Below are positions 9,043 to 17,652 of a DNA stretch of 64,000 nt, in pieces; within the stretch, counting starts at the first letter, position 1, and each line of letters begins with the position of its first letter. The position numbers and the translations under genes are program-made. The stretch is from Dongia sedimenti (GTDB lineage: Bacteria; Pseudomonadota; Alphaproteobacteria; Dongiales; Dongiaceae), in NCBI GenBank assembly GCA_030715195.1, contig JAUYVI010000007.1, positions 310,001 to 374,000 of the forward strand, in the 5' to 3' direction. The notes under the pieces were generated by a model. It was given only the letters and a program-made list of their open reading frames with translations, did no database searches and had not been told where the DNA came from.

Positions 9043-10017
9043 TCAGCCCTGCGGCCGGTTGAACGGGCCGCCGGGGCCGCCGCGCGGTTGTCCGCTCTGC
9101 TGCTGGCCGAGCGCCGACTTCGCCAGCTCGGCGATGCCGCCCAGCGCGCCGATCACATTGGAGGCCTCCAGCGGCATCAAGATGACTTTCTGGTTCGGCG
9201 CGGTCGACAGCGCCTGCAGGGCCTCCACGTACTTGACGCCGAGGAAGTAGTTGATCGCCTGCACGTCGCCCTTGGCGATGGCGTCGGAGACCATGGTGGT
9301 CGCCTTGGCTTCCGCCTCGGCCTCGCGCTCGCGGGCCTCGGCGGCGCGGAACGCGGCTTCCCTTTGGCCCTCGGCCGAGAGGATCGCCGATTGCTTCTCG
9401 CCTTCGGCCTTCAGGATCGCGGCCTGGCGAAAGCCCTCGGCTTCCAGGATGTTGGCGCGCTTCTCGCGCTCGGCCTTCATCTGCCGCGCCATGCTGTCCA
9501 CCAGCTCCTTCGGCGGCGCGATGTCCTTGATCTCGATGCGGGTCACCTTGATGCCCCAGGGCGAGGTCGCGTCATCGACCACATGCAGGAGCTGATGGTT
9601 GATCTTGTCGCGCTGGGACAGGAGCTCGTCGAGATCCATCGAGCCCATCACGGTGCGGATGTTGGTCATGGTGAGGTTGAGAATCGCGATCTCGAGGTTG
9701 TTGACCTCATAGGCCGACTTCGCCGCGTCCAGCACCTGGTAGAACACCACGCCGTCCACGCTCACCATGGCGTTGTCCTTGGTGATGACCTCCTGGGTCG
9801 GCACGTCGAGCACCTGCTCCATCATGTTGACCTTGGCGCCGACGCGATCGACGAACGGCACCAGCAGGTTGAGGCCGGGGCGGAGCGTCTTGGTGTAGCG
9901 GCCGAACCGCTCGACCGTCCATTCGCGCCCTTGCGGCACGGATTTGACGCCCATGAAGACGAGCAGAATCGCCACCACCACAATGACGATGGCGAACACG
10001 CCGACGATACTGATCAT
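9043..10017 (-). CDS. SPFH/Band 7 (slipin/QmcA-like) membrane protein
   Basis: A 324-residue stomatin-type protein. It has one N-terminal membrane segment ([18 protein letters not shown]), the Band 7 domain from about residue 25 ([19 protein letters not shown] ... [12 protein letters not shown]), then a charged coiled coil rich in EAE and AER repeats (about 195-265). The tail is disordered and glycine/proline rich. The family forms ring-like oligomers in the membrane and regulates membrane proteases. It is followed directly by its usual NfeD partner. No FtsH or HflC gene is near. Confidence 0.9.
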   Translation of the reverse strand: MISIVGVFAIVIVVVAILLVFMGVKSVPQGREWTVERFGRYTKTLRPGLNLLVPFVDRVGAKVNMMEQVLDVPTQEVITKDNAMVSVDGVVFYQVLDAAKSAYEVNNLEIAILNLTMTNIRTVMGSMDLDELLSQRDKINHQLLHVVDDATSPWGIKVTRIEIKDIAPPKELVDSMARQMKAEREKRANILEAEGFRQAAILKAEGEKQSAILSAEGQREAAFRAAEAREREAEAEAKATTMVSDAIAKGDVQAINYFLGVKYVEALQALSTAPNQKVILMPLEASNVIGALGGIAELAKSALGQQQSGQPRGGPGGPFNRPQG

Positions 10018-10156
10018 GTGCTTCCCCGACAGTTGAAACCCGGCCGCATTTTGCGACCCGATGTCGTAAGCTAATGTAATGGACCCGGGTGGGGGTTCAA
10101 GCGAAACCGGTCACGCGCCCGCGCAGGTTCGGCGATTTGTCGCGCGACGGCGTGCG

Positions 10157-11026
10157 TTAACCGTCGTAGGTCGCGGCCTGCTGCGCGAAGAACGAGGCTT
10201 GCGCCGGCTTTTGCGGCAATTGCAGCGCAAAATCCTTGGAGCGCACGCGGCCGGTCCGCGCGCCGCGCACCACCAGCCCCTCGAGCGCGCTCGGCACCGG
10301 GTTCGGCACCAGCGGCACCGCGTCCTCCGCCGAATAGACGCAGATGAACAGCGTGCGTGACAGCTTCGAGAGATTGGGCTTCGAGCCATGGGCGAGCCGC
10401 GTGTGCATCAGGCAGACGCTGCCCGCCGATCCCAGGCAGAGCGCCGCACGGCGCTGCATGTCGTCGGCGACGCGCTCCTCGATCGATCCGGTGAAGACGC
10501 CGTTATGCCAGAGCGAATGCAGATCGCCGCGATGCGATCCGGCCAGCACCTCCAGCGCGCCGTTTTCCTCGGTCATGTCGTCGAGCAGCAGCAGGGCGGT
10601 CACCAGGTCGTCGTTGCTGTGCGGCGTGAACGGGAAGTCCTGGTGCCACTTCACCTTGGTCGCGGCGCCGGGCAGCTTGGAGTTGACCTTGCTGTGGTGG
10701 AACTTGACGTTCGGCCCGATCAGGTCGGCGACGTAATCCGTCATCCGGCTGTCGGCCATCACGTCATGAAAGGCCTGCGAGACCTCGACCGGCGAATTGA
10801 TCCGGCGGAGCGCCGGCTGGCTGGCGCTGTGGCCGGGCTCGAGATCGAAGCGCGGTCGCCCATCGATCATCACGCCGTAATTCTGCGTCTTGCCGCGGCT
10901 CTCCTCGACCCAGTCGTTGAAATCATGCCGCAGGGCGGCGAGCTCGGCCGGCGTGACGGCATCCGGCGCCATCAGGTAGCCGTGGGTCCAGAAGAATTCT
11001 TTCTGTGCTTCGGTCAGCGCGGGCAT
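10157..11026 (-). CDS. Phytanoyl-CoA dioxygenase (PhyH) family protein
   Basis: A 289-residue non-heme iron(II)/2-oxoglutarate oxygenase. The iron-binding HxD is in the segment WHQDFPFTPHSNDD, with the usual LLDDMTEENGALEVLAGSHRG loop after it and a distal histidine in MHTRLAHGSKPN. Length is normal for the family. The exact substrate cannot be read from sequence; PhyH proteins act on phytanoyl-CoA, ectoine and many secondary metabolites. It stands between the SPFH gene and rmuC on the same strand with gaps of 38 and 139 bases and shows no functional link to either. Confidence 0.85.
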   Translation of the reverse strand: MPALTEAQKEFFWTHGYLMAPDAVTPAELAALRHDFNDWVEESRGKTQNYGVMIDGRPRFDLEPGHSASQPALRRINSPVEVSQAFHDVMADSRMTDYVADLIGPNVKFHHSKVNSKLPGAATKVKWHQDFPFTPHSNDDLVTALLLLDDMTEENGALEVLAGSHRGDLHSLWHNGVFTGSIEERVADDMQRRAALCLGSAGSVCLMHTRLAHGSKPNLSKLSRTLFICVYSAEDAVPLVPNPVPSALEGLVVRGARTGRVRSKDFALQLPQKPAQASFFAQQAATYDG

Positions 11027-11064
11027 GCGCGCATGTTAGAGCGCATTCGAATCCGATGAAAGCC

Positions 11065-12120
11065 TTACCCCGGAATCCGCTCCGGCAGCGGCAGCTGGGT
11101 CACCCTCTCGTCTTCCAGCTCGACGGATTCGATCTGCTCGGCGCGCTTGGTGACCTTGTCGGTGGAGATGCGGATCTGCCGCACGTCCTCGTTCACCTGG
11201 CCGAAATGGGTCTGCAGCTTGTCGACCCGCTCGTCCAGCCGCTCGATATCCTTTAGGAGCTCGCGGACCTTGGCCTGGATCACATGGGCCTGCTCGCGCA
11301 TGCTGACGTCGCGCAGGACCGCGCGGATCGTGGTCAGGGTCGCCATCATCGTGGTCGGGGAGACGATCCAGACCTTGGCCCGGCAGGCCTCGTCCACCAG
11401 GTTGGGGAAGTTGCTGTGCAGCTCGGCATAGACCGCTTCCGAGGGCAGGAACATCAGCGCGGAATCCGCGGTGACGCCGGGCACGATGTACTTCTCGGCG
11501 ATCGCCTTCACATGGGTGCGGATCGCGGTGGTGAACTCGCGCTGGGCGAGCTTGGTCGCGATGTCGTCCTTGGCCTCGCGCAGGGACCGATAGGCCTCCA
11601 GCGGAAATTTCGCGTCGATGCCGATCGAGCCCGGCGGGTTCGGCAGCTTCAGCAGGCAATCGACCCGCCGCCCGTTGCCGACCGCGGCCTGGAACTCGTA
11701 ATTGGCGGCCGGCATCACGTCGCGCACCAGGTCGGCCAGCTGGATCTCGCCGAAGGCGCCGCGCGACTGCTTGTTGGAGAGGATGTCCTGCAGCCCGACC
11801 ATCTGGCCGGAGAGCTCGGCGATGTTCTTCTGCGCGGCGTCGATCACCGCCAGCCGCTCCTTCAGCTCGGTCAGCGACTTGCCGGCCTCGGTCGCGGACA
11901 TCTGCAGCCGGTCCGCCACGCGATTCCCGAGCTCGCTCAGGCGCCGGTCCATGGCCTCCTGGCTGCCGGCCTGATGGGCCGCCAGTTGCTGCAGCTGGCC
12001 GGACAGGGCGTCGAGCCGCGGGTCGGGCCGCACGACTTCCTTGGGCCGGAGCTGGAGAATGAGGATCGCCAGGACCCCCAACAGGGCCAGGGCGGAGAGG
12101 ATGATCGGCATTTCAGACAT
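11065..12120 (-). CDS. rmuC: DNA recombination protein RmuC
   Basis: 351 residues starting MSEMPIILSALALLG. An N-terminal membrane anchor (residues 5-22) is followed by a coiled coil (about 30-110) and the RmuC nuclease-fold domain (about 120-310: SKQ/NKQSRGAFGEIQLADL, GSIGIDAKFPLEAYR, ADSALMFLPSEAVYAEL, VWIVSPTTMMATL). RmuC limits inversions at short inverted repeats. The frame is open far upstream through the complement of def, but only the ATG at 12120 gives the membrane anchor at the N-terminus. It is divergent from def, an arrangement seen in other alphaproteobacteria. Confidence 0.93.
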   Translation of the reverse strand: MSEMPIILSALALLGVLAILILQLRPKEVVRPDPRLDALSGQLQQLAAHQAGSQEAMDRRLSELGNRVADRLQMSATEAGKSLTELKERLAVIDAAQKNIAELSGQMVGLQDILSNKQSRGAFGEIQLADLVRDVMPAANYEFQAAVGNGRRVDCLLKLPNPPGSIGIDAKFPLEAYRSLREAKDDIATKLAQREFTTAIRTHVKAIAEKYIVPGVTADSALMFLPSEAVYAELHSNFPNLVDEACRAKVWIVSPTTMMATLTTIRAVLRDVSMREQAHVIQAKVRELLKDIERLDERVDKLQTHFGQVNEDVRQIRISTDKVTKRAEQIESVELEDERVTQLPLPERIPG

Positions 12121-12186
12121 GGCTGTCCTTCCCCCGACTCGATGCGCCGGTTGCTTGACGATAGCCCGGGAAATCCATAGGTAAAG

Positions 12187-12228
12187 GTACGAAACGAGTA
12201 CGTCAGAATAAAGTACAAACCGAGTACG
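12187..12228. promoter_or_regulatory. Two GTAC-N7-GTAC direct repeats between rmuC and def
   Basis: Two 16-base copies at 12187-12202 and 12213-12228 agree at 14 of 16 positions and start 26 bases apart. Each is GTAC, seven bases, GTAC, then G. The seven-base spacing matches the direct-repeat form of alphaproteobacterial LexA boxes (GTTC-N7-GTTC), but the half-site differs. The second copy ends six bases before the def start codon. Confidence 0.4.
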
Positions 12229-12234
12229 AAAGCA

Positions 12235-12756
12235 ATGGCCGTTCTGCCCATCATCGTTGCACCTGATCCGCGGTTGAAACGGATCGCCGAGCCGGTCGCC
12301 AAGGTCGATGCCGAGACGCGCCGCCTGATGGATGACATGCTGGAGACCATGTACAAGGCGCCGGGCATCGGGCTCGCCGCGCCGCAGGTCGGCGTGCTGC
12401 AGCGGGTGATCGTGATCGACCTTGCGCGCGAGGACGAGAAGCCGCAGCCGTTGCGCATGGCCAATCCGGAGCTGATCTGGGTCTCCGACGAAGACGCGGT
12501 CTACAACGAGGGCTGCCTCAGTCTCCCGGAGCATTACGCCGACGTCACCCGTCCGGCCGCGATCAAGGTCCGCTACATCGACCATGAGAACGAGATCCGC
12601 GAGCTGGAGGCCGACGGTCTGCTCGCGACCTGCATTCAGCACGAGATGGATCATCTCGAGGGCATCCTGTTCGTCGATCATCTCACCGCGTTGAAGCGCA
12701 ACATCATCCTGCGCAAGCTCCTGAAGGCGAAGAAGTCCGCGCCCGTCTCGGCCTGA
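12235..12756 (+). CDS. def: Peptide deformylase
   Basis: A 173-residue Fe(II)/Zn hydrolase that removes the formyl group from the N-terminal methionine of new proteins. All three family motifs are intact: GIGLAAPQVG (residues 44-53), EGCLSLP (92-98, metal ligand Cys94) and QHEMDH (135-140, metal ligands His136 and His140, catalytic Glu137). It starts the operon def-fmt-truA and is only 16 bases from fmt, pairing removal of the formyl group with its addition to initiator tRNA. Confidence 0.97.
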   Translation: MAVLPIIVAPDPRLKRIAEPVAKVDAETRRLMDDMLETMYKAPGIGLAAPQVGVLQRVIVIDLAREDEKPQPLRMANPELIWVSDEDAVYNEGCLSLPEHYADVTRPAAIKVRYIDHENEIRELEADGLLATCIQHEMDHLEGILFVDHLTALKRNIILRKLLKAKKSAPVSA

Positions 12757-12772
12757 GCATCCAGGTCCATTC

Positions 12773-13711
12773 ATGACTCCGCTCAAACTGATCTTCATGG
12801 GCACGCCGGATTTCGCGGCCCACGCCCTGAAGGCGCTGGTGGAAGCCGGCCATGACATCGTCGCGGTCTATTCCCAGCCGCCGCGTCCGGCCGGGCGCGG
12901 CCATTCCCTGCGCAAGTCGCCGGTGCAGCTGCTGGCCGAGGAATACGACTACCGGGTGCACACGCCGGAGCATCTGAAGACGCCGGACGTGCAGGCCGAG
13001 TTCGCGGCCTATAAGGCCGATGCCGCGGTGGTCGCCGCCTTCGGCCTGATCCTGCCGCAGGCGATCCTCGATGCGCCGCGCCTGGGCTGCCTCAACATCC
13101 ACGCCTCGCTGCTGCCGCGCTGGCGCGGTGCCGCGCCGATCCAGCGCGCGATCCTGGCCGGCGACGAGACCACCGGCATCAGCATCATGCGCATGGAGGC
13201 GGGGCTCGATACCGGCCCGGTCCTGCTCGAGGACCGGATCGAGATCGAGCGCAAGGAGACCGCGGGCGAATTGCACGACCGCCTGGCGCTGATCGGCGCG
13301 CGGGCGATCGTCGAGGCGCTGGACGACTACGCCCATGGCCGCATCACGCCGCGGCCACAGCCCCATGAGGGCGTAACCTATGCCGCCAAGATCAGCTCCG
13401 GCGAAGCGCGCTTGTACTGGGACCGGACCGCGGTCGATCTCGAGCGCGCGATCCGCGCCTTCAGTCCGGTGCCCGGCGCCTGGGCGCTGCTGCCGAGCGG
13501 CGAGCGGCTGAAGGTGCTGGCGGCGGAGATCGAGCCGGTGCATGACGCCGCGGGGCATCAGCCCGGCGACATTCTCGACGACCGCCTGACCGTGCTCTGC
13601 GGAGAGGATGCGCTGCGCCCGACGCTGATCCAGCGCGAAGGCAAGAAGGCGATGCCCTCCGCGGCCCTGCTGCGCGGCCTGGTGCTGAAGAAGGGCGACC
13701 GCCTGTCGTGA
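12773..13711 (+). CDS. fmt: Methionyl-tRNA formyltransferase
   Basis: A 312-residue enzyme that transfers formyl from 10-formyl-tetrahydrofolate to Met-tRNAi. The Rossmann N-domain begins [12 protein letters not shown]. The catalytic block [16 protein letters not shown] (about residues 105-120) and the following [13 protein letters not shown] segment are intact, with a C-terminal OB-type domain after residue 210. It lies in def-fmt-truA; its TGA overlaps the GTG start of truA (GTGA), indicating translational coupling. Confidence 0.97.
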   Translation: MTPLKLIFMGTPDFAAHALKALVEAGHDIVAVYSQPPRPAGRGHSLRKSPVQLLAEEYDYRVHTPEHLKTPDVQAEFAAYKADAAVVAAFGLILPQAILDAPRLGCLNIHASLLPRWRGAAPIQRAILAGDETTGISIMRMEAGLDTGPVLLEDRIEIERKETAGELHDRLALIGARAIVEALDDYAHGRITPRPQPHEGVTYAAKISSGEARLYWDRTAVDLERAIRAFSPVPGAWALLPSGERLKVLAAEIEPVHDAAGHQPGDILDDRLTVLCGEDALRPTLIQREGKKAMPSAALLRGLVLKKGDRLS

Positions 13712-14457
13712 CCCGCTTCAAGCTCACCCTGGAATATGACGGCGGCCCGTTCGTCGGCTGGCAGCGCCAGGAGAACGGGGCGAGCATCCAGCAGGCGCTG
13801 GAGGAGGCGGTGTTCCGCATCACCGGCGAGACCGTTCCGGTGCAAGGGGCCGGCCGCACCGATGCCGGCGTGCATGCGCTGGCCCAGGTCGCCCATGTCG
13901 ATGTCGAGAAGGCGATCGAAGCCGAGAAGCTGCGCGACGCCATCAATTTCCACGTGAAGCCGGCGCCGATCGCCGTGCTGGCGGCCGAGGTCGCGGCGCC
14001 GGACTTCCATGCGCGCTTCTCGGCGACCGGCCGCGCCTATCTCTACCGCATCGTCAACCGCCGCGCGCCGCTCACCGTCGATCGCAGCCGCGCCTGGCGC
14101 ATCGGCACGCCGCTCGACGCCGGCGCGATGCACGACGCCGCGCAGGTGCTGGTCGGCAAGCACGATTTCACCACCTTCCGCGCCACCCTCTGCCAGGCGA
14201 AATCCCCGGTGAAGACCCTCGAGCGCCTCAGCGTGCACCGCATCGGCGAGGAGATCCAGGTGATCGCCGAATCCCGCTCCTTCCTGCACCACCAGGTCCG
14301 CAACATGGTGGGCACGCTCCGCCTGGTGGGCGAGGGCAAGTGGTCGAAGGCCGATCTCGCTGCGGCACTGGAGGCAAAGGACCGTAGCGAAGGCGGGCCC
14401 ACGGCACCGCCGGACGGGCTGTATCTGACGCGGGTCAGCTACGCTGCGAACGAATAG
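13708..14457 (+). CDS. truA: tRNA pseudouridine(38-40) synthase TruA
   Basis: 249 residues, starting at a GTG that overlaps the fmt stop. The catalytic motif GRTDAGVHA carries the nucleophile Asp52, and the C-terminal half has the family segment [19 protein letters not shown]. It isomerises uridines 38-40 in the anticodon arm of many tRNAs. This is the third gene of the def-fmt-truA operon. A REP-like palindrome begins a few bases after its stop, which may mark the end of the transcript. Confidence 0.96.
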   Translation: MTRFKLTLEYDGGPFVGWQRQENGASIQQALEEAVFRITGETVPVQGAGRTDAGVHALAQVAHVDVEKAIEAEKLRDAINFHVKPAPIAVLAAEVAAPDFHARFSATGRAYLYRIVNRRAPLTVDRSRAWRIGTPLDAGAMHDAAQVLVGKHDFTTFRATLCQAKSPVKTLERLSVHRIGEEIQVIAESRSFLHHQVRNMVGTLRLVGEGKWSKADLAAALEAKDRSEGGPTAPPDGLYLTRVSYAANE

Positions 14458-14461
14458 GGCC

Positions 14462-14493
14462 CGTCATGGCCGGGCTTGACCCGGCCATCTCGT
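14462..14493. repeat. REP-like palindrome (single unit)
   Basis: The sequence reads CGTCATGGCCGGG, CTTGA, CCCGGCCAT. It is a hairpin with the same CGTCATxxCCGG start as the longer elements at 35701, 36606 and 47288, located just after the truA stop. Confidence 0.55.
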
Positions 14494-14556
14494 CCCGCGC
14501 GGCCAACGTGCCCGGAGGCCGCTGCACCAAGGGCTGCCACGCATTCCGGCTGCGGA

Positions 14557-15195
14557 CTATCCCTGCATCGCGTGCCGACGCGGGGTGAAGTTCCACAATG
14601 CGAGAACCGGCACCTCCGGATGACGGGGGTCGTTGGAGAGGACCCCCAGCGACCCGGTGCTGAGCGAGAAATGCTGCCCTTGAACCACGGGAAGTCCGAT
14701 CCATCGTGCGGCCAGGACGAGGCCGAAATGCCCGTGCGAAAACAGCGCGATGCTTCCTTGCAGCGACCGAAGCCGGGCGATCAGACGATCGGCGCGGTCG
14801 GATATCTGTTCCGGCGATTCGCCGCCGGGACAGCCGTCCCGAAAGATATTCCAATCCGGACGGGCCTTGCGGATATCCACGGAGCGCTGTCCTTCATAGT
14901 CGCCGTAGTCCCATTCCGAGAGATCCGGGTCGATCGCGGCCCCGGATCCCAGGCCGGCCAAGCTGCAGGTCTCTCGGGCGCGCCGGCGGGGGCTGGTCAC
15001 CACGGCGGAAAACCGGATTCCCTGAAGGTAAGGTTCAAGTTGTCGCGCCTCGTCCTCGCCTTGCGCGGTCAACGGAAGGTCCGTGCGACCGGTGTGCCTG
15101 CCCGACAGCGACCATTCGGTCTCGCCGTGTCGAATGGTATAGAGCCGCAGGGGACCGCCCTCGGCCGGGTCACGGGGCTTCGTCGGCTCAGTCAT
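14557..15195 (-). CDS. Histidine phosphatase (phosphoglycerate mutase-like) family protein
   Basis: 212 residues. The phosphate-binding RHG motif is in YTIRHGETEWS (Arg22, His23), followed by GRTDLPLTAQGE and the second arginine in SPRRRARET (near 70). The second catalytic histidine is in ALFSHGHFG (near 152). These residues are all present, so an active phosphatase is likely. Substrate is unknown; relatives act on sugar phosphates, alpha-ribazole phosphate or phosphoproteins. It is 66 bases downstream of a GNAT gene on the same strand and may be co-transcribed with it. Confidence 0.88.
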   Translation of the reverse strand: MTEPTKPRDPAEGGPLRLYTIRHGETEWSLSGRHTGRTDLPLTAQGEDEARQLEPYLQGIRFSAVVTSPRRRARETCSLAGLGSGAAIDPDLSEWDYGDYEGQRSVDIRKARPDWNIFRDGCPGGESPEQISDRADRLIARLRSLQGSIALFSHGHFGLVLAARWIGLPVVQGQHFSLSTGSLGVLSNDPRHPEVPVLALWNFTPRRHAMQG

Positions 15196-15261
15196 CGATT
15201 TTTCCAGTGCGATAGCGGCGTACAGCGGATTCTCGGAAAAGCGTACTCAATCGCGGCGGCT

Positions 15262-15723
15262 TCAAAGCCGTCGGCTCATATGGACAACGAAGCCATCCTT
15301 GAACGGGGTCTCGCCGTCCAGCCGGTAGCCGTGCTTCTGGTAGAACGCGATGTTCTCGGCGAACAGTTTGTTGGTGTAGAGCCGAACCTCGTTGAATCCG
15401 AGCGCGCGCGCGAGCGCCTCGCCATGCGCGAGCATGTGGCGGCCGAACCCGCGGCCCTGATGCGCCGGCCCAACCGCCAGGTTCTCGATCAGCAGGTGGT
15501 CGTCCGCGGGAATGCACTCGATCAGCGCCGCGAGCACGCCGTCGGCGTAGAGCAGGTCGATCAGATGCGCGCGCACGGCCAGGTCGTAATCCGCCGTCAT
15601 CGGCTTGGGCGCACGACCGATGATCGGGACCCATTTCGCATAGGCTTCCCGGGTCAGCGCGGCAATCGCCTCGGCATCGGCCGGGCCGGCGCGGCGCAGT
15701 TCCGGTGCGATCGCGTCAGGCAT
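15262..15723 (-). CDS. GNAT family N-acetyltransferase
   Basis: 153 residues. The acetyl-CoA binding motif A is clear: LAVGPAHQGRGFGRHMLAHGE (about 80-100), with the later motif B region NEVRLYTNKLFAENIAFYQKHGYRLDG. This closely resembles uncharacterised GNATs that act on small molecules. Substrate is unknown. It is followed on the same strand by the histidine phosphatase gene. Confidence 0.87.
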   Translation of the reverse strand: MPDAIAPELRRAGPADAEAIAALTREAYAKWVPIIGRAPKPMTADYDLAVRAHLIDLLYADGVLAALIECIPADDHLLIENLAVGPAHQGRGFGRHMLAHGEALARALGFNEVRLYTNKLFAENIAFYQKHGYRLDGETPFKDGFVVHMSRRL

Positions 15724-15919
15724 GGACGTGATCTGGCGATGGCACTTCAGGTCTCATAGTTGCCGATGCCTGCTTCTTCCATCCGCCGATCCGCAACGCG
15801 GATGGCGATTTTCCAATCTATGACGACGATTTACAAGGCGAACGGCGTGACGGCTCCCTAAACTGGCAGGCCTCATAGCCATATTCTCGGGCAGCCGATC
15901 CCCATTATTCTGCGATGCC

Positions 15920-16291
15920 ATGCGCGATGCCCTCCACCTGCCGGATTGGATGCCGAAGGCCCAGCGTGCGGCGCTGCATTTGCGCGCGACGACCGCCGGC
16001 ACCAAGGGCGCCCATCACGCGCTCTACGTCGTCCTCTTGAGGGACAGCCGTGGCGCCGGGCGCTGGGGCCTCTATGTCGGTGAGACCTCCCTCGACCCCG
16101 ACATCCGGTTCGACCAGCACAAGACCGGCTACAAGGCGAGCCGCCACGTGAACCGCTTCGGGATCCGCCTGCTCCCCCAGCTCTTTGAGCACTTCAACCC
16201 GCTCCGCCGCTGGGAAGCGGTGGAGCTCGAACCGGTCCTGGCAGAGGCGTTTCGCGACGCCGGGGTGCCTTGGGTCGAGGGCGGGCATTGA
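15920..16291 (+). CDS. Small GIY-YIG-like protein
   Basis: 123 residues, unlike its neighbours in function. The core reads ALYVVLLRD then WGLYVGETSLDPDIRFDQHKTG, which fits a GIY-YIG nuclease-type fold: a YVV strand, a YVGET strand, then a helix starting near RFDQHKTG with a conserved Arg. The normal GIY tripeptide is replaced by YVV, and the C-terminal half (RWEAVELEPVLAEAFRDAGV) supplies an acidic residue where family members keep a metal-binding Glu. Function is not known; it could be a repair-type nuclease or an inactive homologue. Confidence 0.6.
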   Translation: MRDALHLPDWMPKAQRAALHLRATTAGTKGAHHALYVVLLRDSRGAGRWGLYVGETSLDPDIRFDQHKTGYKASRHVNRFGIRLLPQLFEHFNPLRRWEAVELEPVLAEAFRDAGVPWVEGGH

Positions 16292-16413
16292 AATCAGCGC
16301 GCGGCCGTAAGCCTCGGGGATCGGTCCGATCTGGCCTGGCATCTGCTTTGCTCCGACAGCGGATCTAAAATATTCGACTAGACCTGCCGCCCCAGGCTGC
16401 GCTAACAGCATTT

Positions 16414-16719
16414 ATGGCTCGGAAAACCAACCCACTTCAATCGGCTATCCAGGAAGTCGTACGCGGCGCCATCGCCAATGACGTGCGCGCGACTGAGCGC
16501 AAAGCGCGACAGGAAGCGCGGAGGCAGGAGCGAGAGGCGGACGCAGCGCTTGCCGCGGCGGATCCTCAGGCGGCTCTACGAGAGCGTCTGGCCCAGGTCG
16601 AGGACCAGCTGACAGGACTGAAGCGCGTGCATCAGCAAAAGGGCGACGCACTCGCTGGGCGGTTGGTCCAAACTTTGGAGACAGAGAGAAAGCAGCTTCT
16701 GTCCAAGCTCAGTCGATAA
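16414..16719 (+). CDS. Small charged coiled-coil protein of unknown function
   Basis: 101 residues, with no membrane segment or signal peptide. After MARKTNPLQSAIQEVVRGAI comes a highly charged helical stretch rich in Arg, Glu, Ala and Gln with heptad-like spacing (TERKARQEARRQEREADA; LRERLAQVEDQLTGLKRV; LVQTLETERKQLLSKLS). I do not recognise a family. Its composition matches the surrounding genome. It is 122 bases after the GIY-YIG-like gene on the same strand. Confidence 0.5.
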   Translation: MARKTNPLQSAIQEVVRGAIANDVRATERKARQEARRQEREADAALAAADPQAALRERLAQVEDQLTGLKRVHQQKGDALAGRLVQTLETERKQLLSKLSR

Positions 16720-16939
16720 AGGCGATATCGACCCTCGTCGTGATCAGCGGGCGTCCGCTTAGCGCCAGGACCCGCCCCTCTCGTCGGCAGCTACTGCTCA
16801 TCGGTTATGAGGAGTGTGGGTGCCGCGCGAGTGCACCTTGGTGACTGCAAGATCGCCGTCGAAGCGAGGAACCGCCACGACTTGACGCGGGAGTTGGCTG
16901 CGATTGCTGGGGGGCCGCCAGATCGAGCTCGACAAAAGC

Positions 16940-16965
16940 GAAGGGCCTCCCGGAGGAGGCCCTTC
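16940..16965 (-). terminator. Rho-independent terminator of the tiny ORF transcript
   Basis: A perfect 11-bp stem GAAGGGCCTCC / GGAGGCCCTTC with a four-base loop. On the minus strand it is followed by GCTTTTG, giving a U-run; the plus-strand side has no U-run. It begins 25 bases after the stop of the 24-codon ORF at 16991-17065. Confidence 0.65.
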
Positions 16966-16990
16966 CATTGCCCTGCCTAGAGGCGGCAGC

Positions 16991-17065
16991 TCAGCGAAGC
17001 CCGACCCCAACTGTGGAGGCCGTGCTCATGAGAACCGCCATCTGCGGCTTATGACAATGAGACAT
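16991..17065 (-). CDS. 24-residue mini-ORF with strong ribosome binding site
   Basis: The ORF encodes a 24-residue peptide beginning MSHCHKPQMAVLM and ending VGVGLR. The start is preceded by AAAGGAGGTG (17080-17071), an almost perfect Shine-Dalgarno, five bases from the ATG. The TGA is followed after 25 bases by a perfect terminator hairpin with a U-run on the same strand. The compact SD-ORF-terminator layout argues for a real transcript. The peptide has no recognisable family; it carries Cys and two His near its N-terminus. It could be a leader peptide, a microprotein, or a decoy within a small RNA. Confidence 0.5.
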   Translation of the reverse strand: MSHCHKPQMAVLMSTASTVGVGLR

Positions 17066-17236
17066 CTGACCACCTCCTTTCCATTGTTGAACGGATAATA
17101 ATGTGGGAGGGGCGTTAGATTTTGCAATCACGATCGTATCTGTGACGGTGATTGGGTTGGGCGGTGATCGCCGTCCTCCCGCCGGTCGCCGTGCATGAGG
17201 CGACGCGAGGTTGCGGTGACAACCTCGGAAATACTG

Positions 17237-17557
17237 CAGGGCTATCGCATATGAATTTCCCCCTCTCCCCTCGTGGGAGAGGGTTGAGGAGGCTTAGCGA
17301 GCGCGAGCGAGCTTAGCCGGAGCTGGGTGAGGGGGTGCGCGCCCCCCGTCCGCGCATGCGGACATTCGTCCGCGGGGGCGCGCAGCGCGGAAGCGCTGAG
17401 AGCCCCGATCCGTCGCGCGGGTATGGCGCTCTGACGAGCGCGCGCACCGCAGGCGCGCACCCCTCATCCAACTCCGGCTAGGCTCGGCTTGCGCCTCGCC
17501 AAGCCTGCGTATCCTTCTCCCACAAGGGGAGAAGGGGCATATGCGATAGCCCTAGGG
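17237..17557. mobile_element. MITE-like inverted-repeat element with flanking direct repeats
   Basis: The ends are a perfect 16-bp inverted repeat: AGGGCTATCGCATATG at 17238-17253 and its complement at 17538-17553. Inside, the two arms remain similar for about 100 bases (CCCTCTCCCC-type and CTTAGCGAGCGC-type segments against their complements). The element is bracketed by AATACTG at 17230-17236 and 17558-17564 (9 of 10 when extended to GGAAATACTG/GGGAATACTG). It has no coding capacity. The structure is that of a non-autonomous element with a target-site duplication. Confidence 0.7.
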
Positions 17558-17652
17558 AATACTGGGGTACACCATAATGTCCGCTATGCGCCGAGCGGAC
17601 ATCGGCCAATTCATGTGATGGGTTCAATGCCGGTTTCGTGAGGTAAGAGGGC

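Larger units (their letters stand above)
16720..17236. other. Intergenic stretch holding only the tiny ORF and its terminator
   Basis: Apart from the mini-ORF (16991-17065) and its hairpin (16940-16965) I see no coding potential here. A possible minus-strand -35-like TTGCAA lies near 17125, but no confident -10 is placed. Confidence 0.4.

Noticed and set aside
17238-17553. CRISPR-like or long hairpin RNA gene
   Set aside because: The repeats are inverted, present once, and bounded by direct repeats, which fits a MITE rather than an array.
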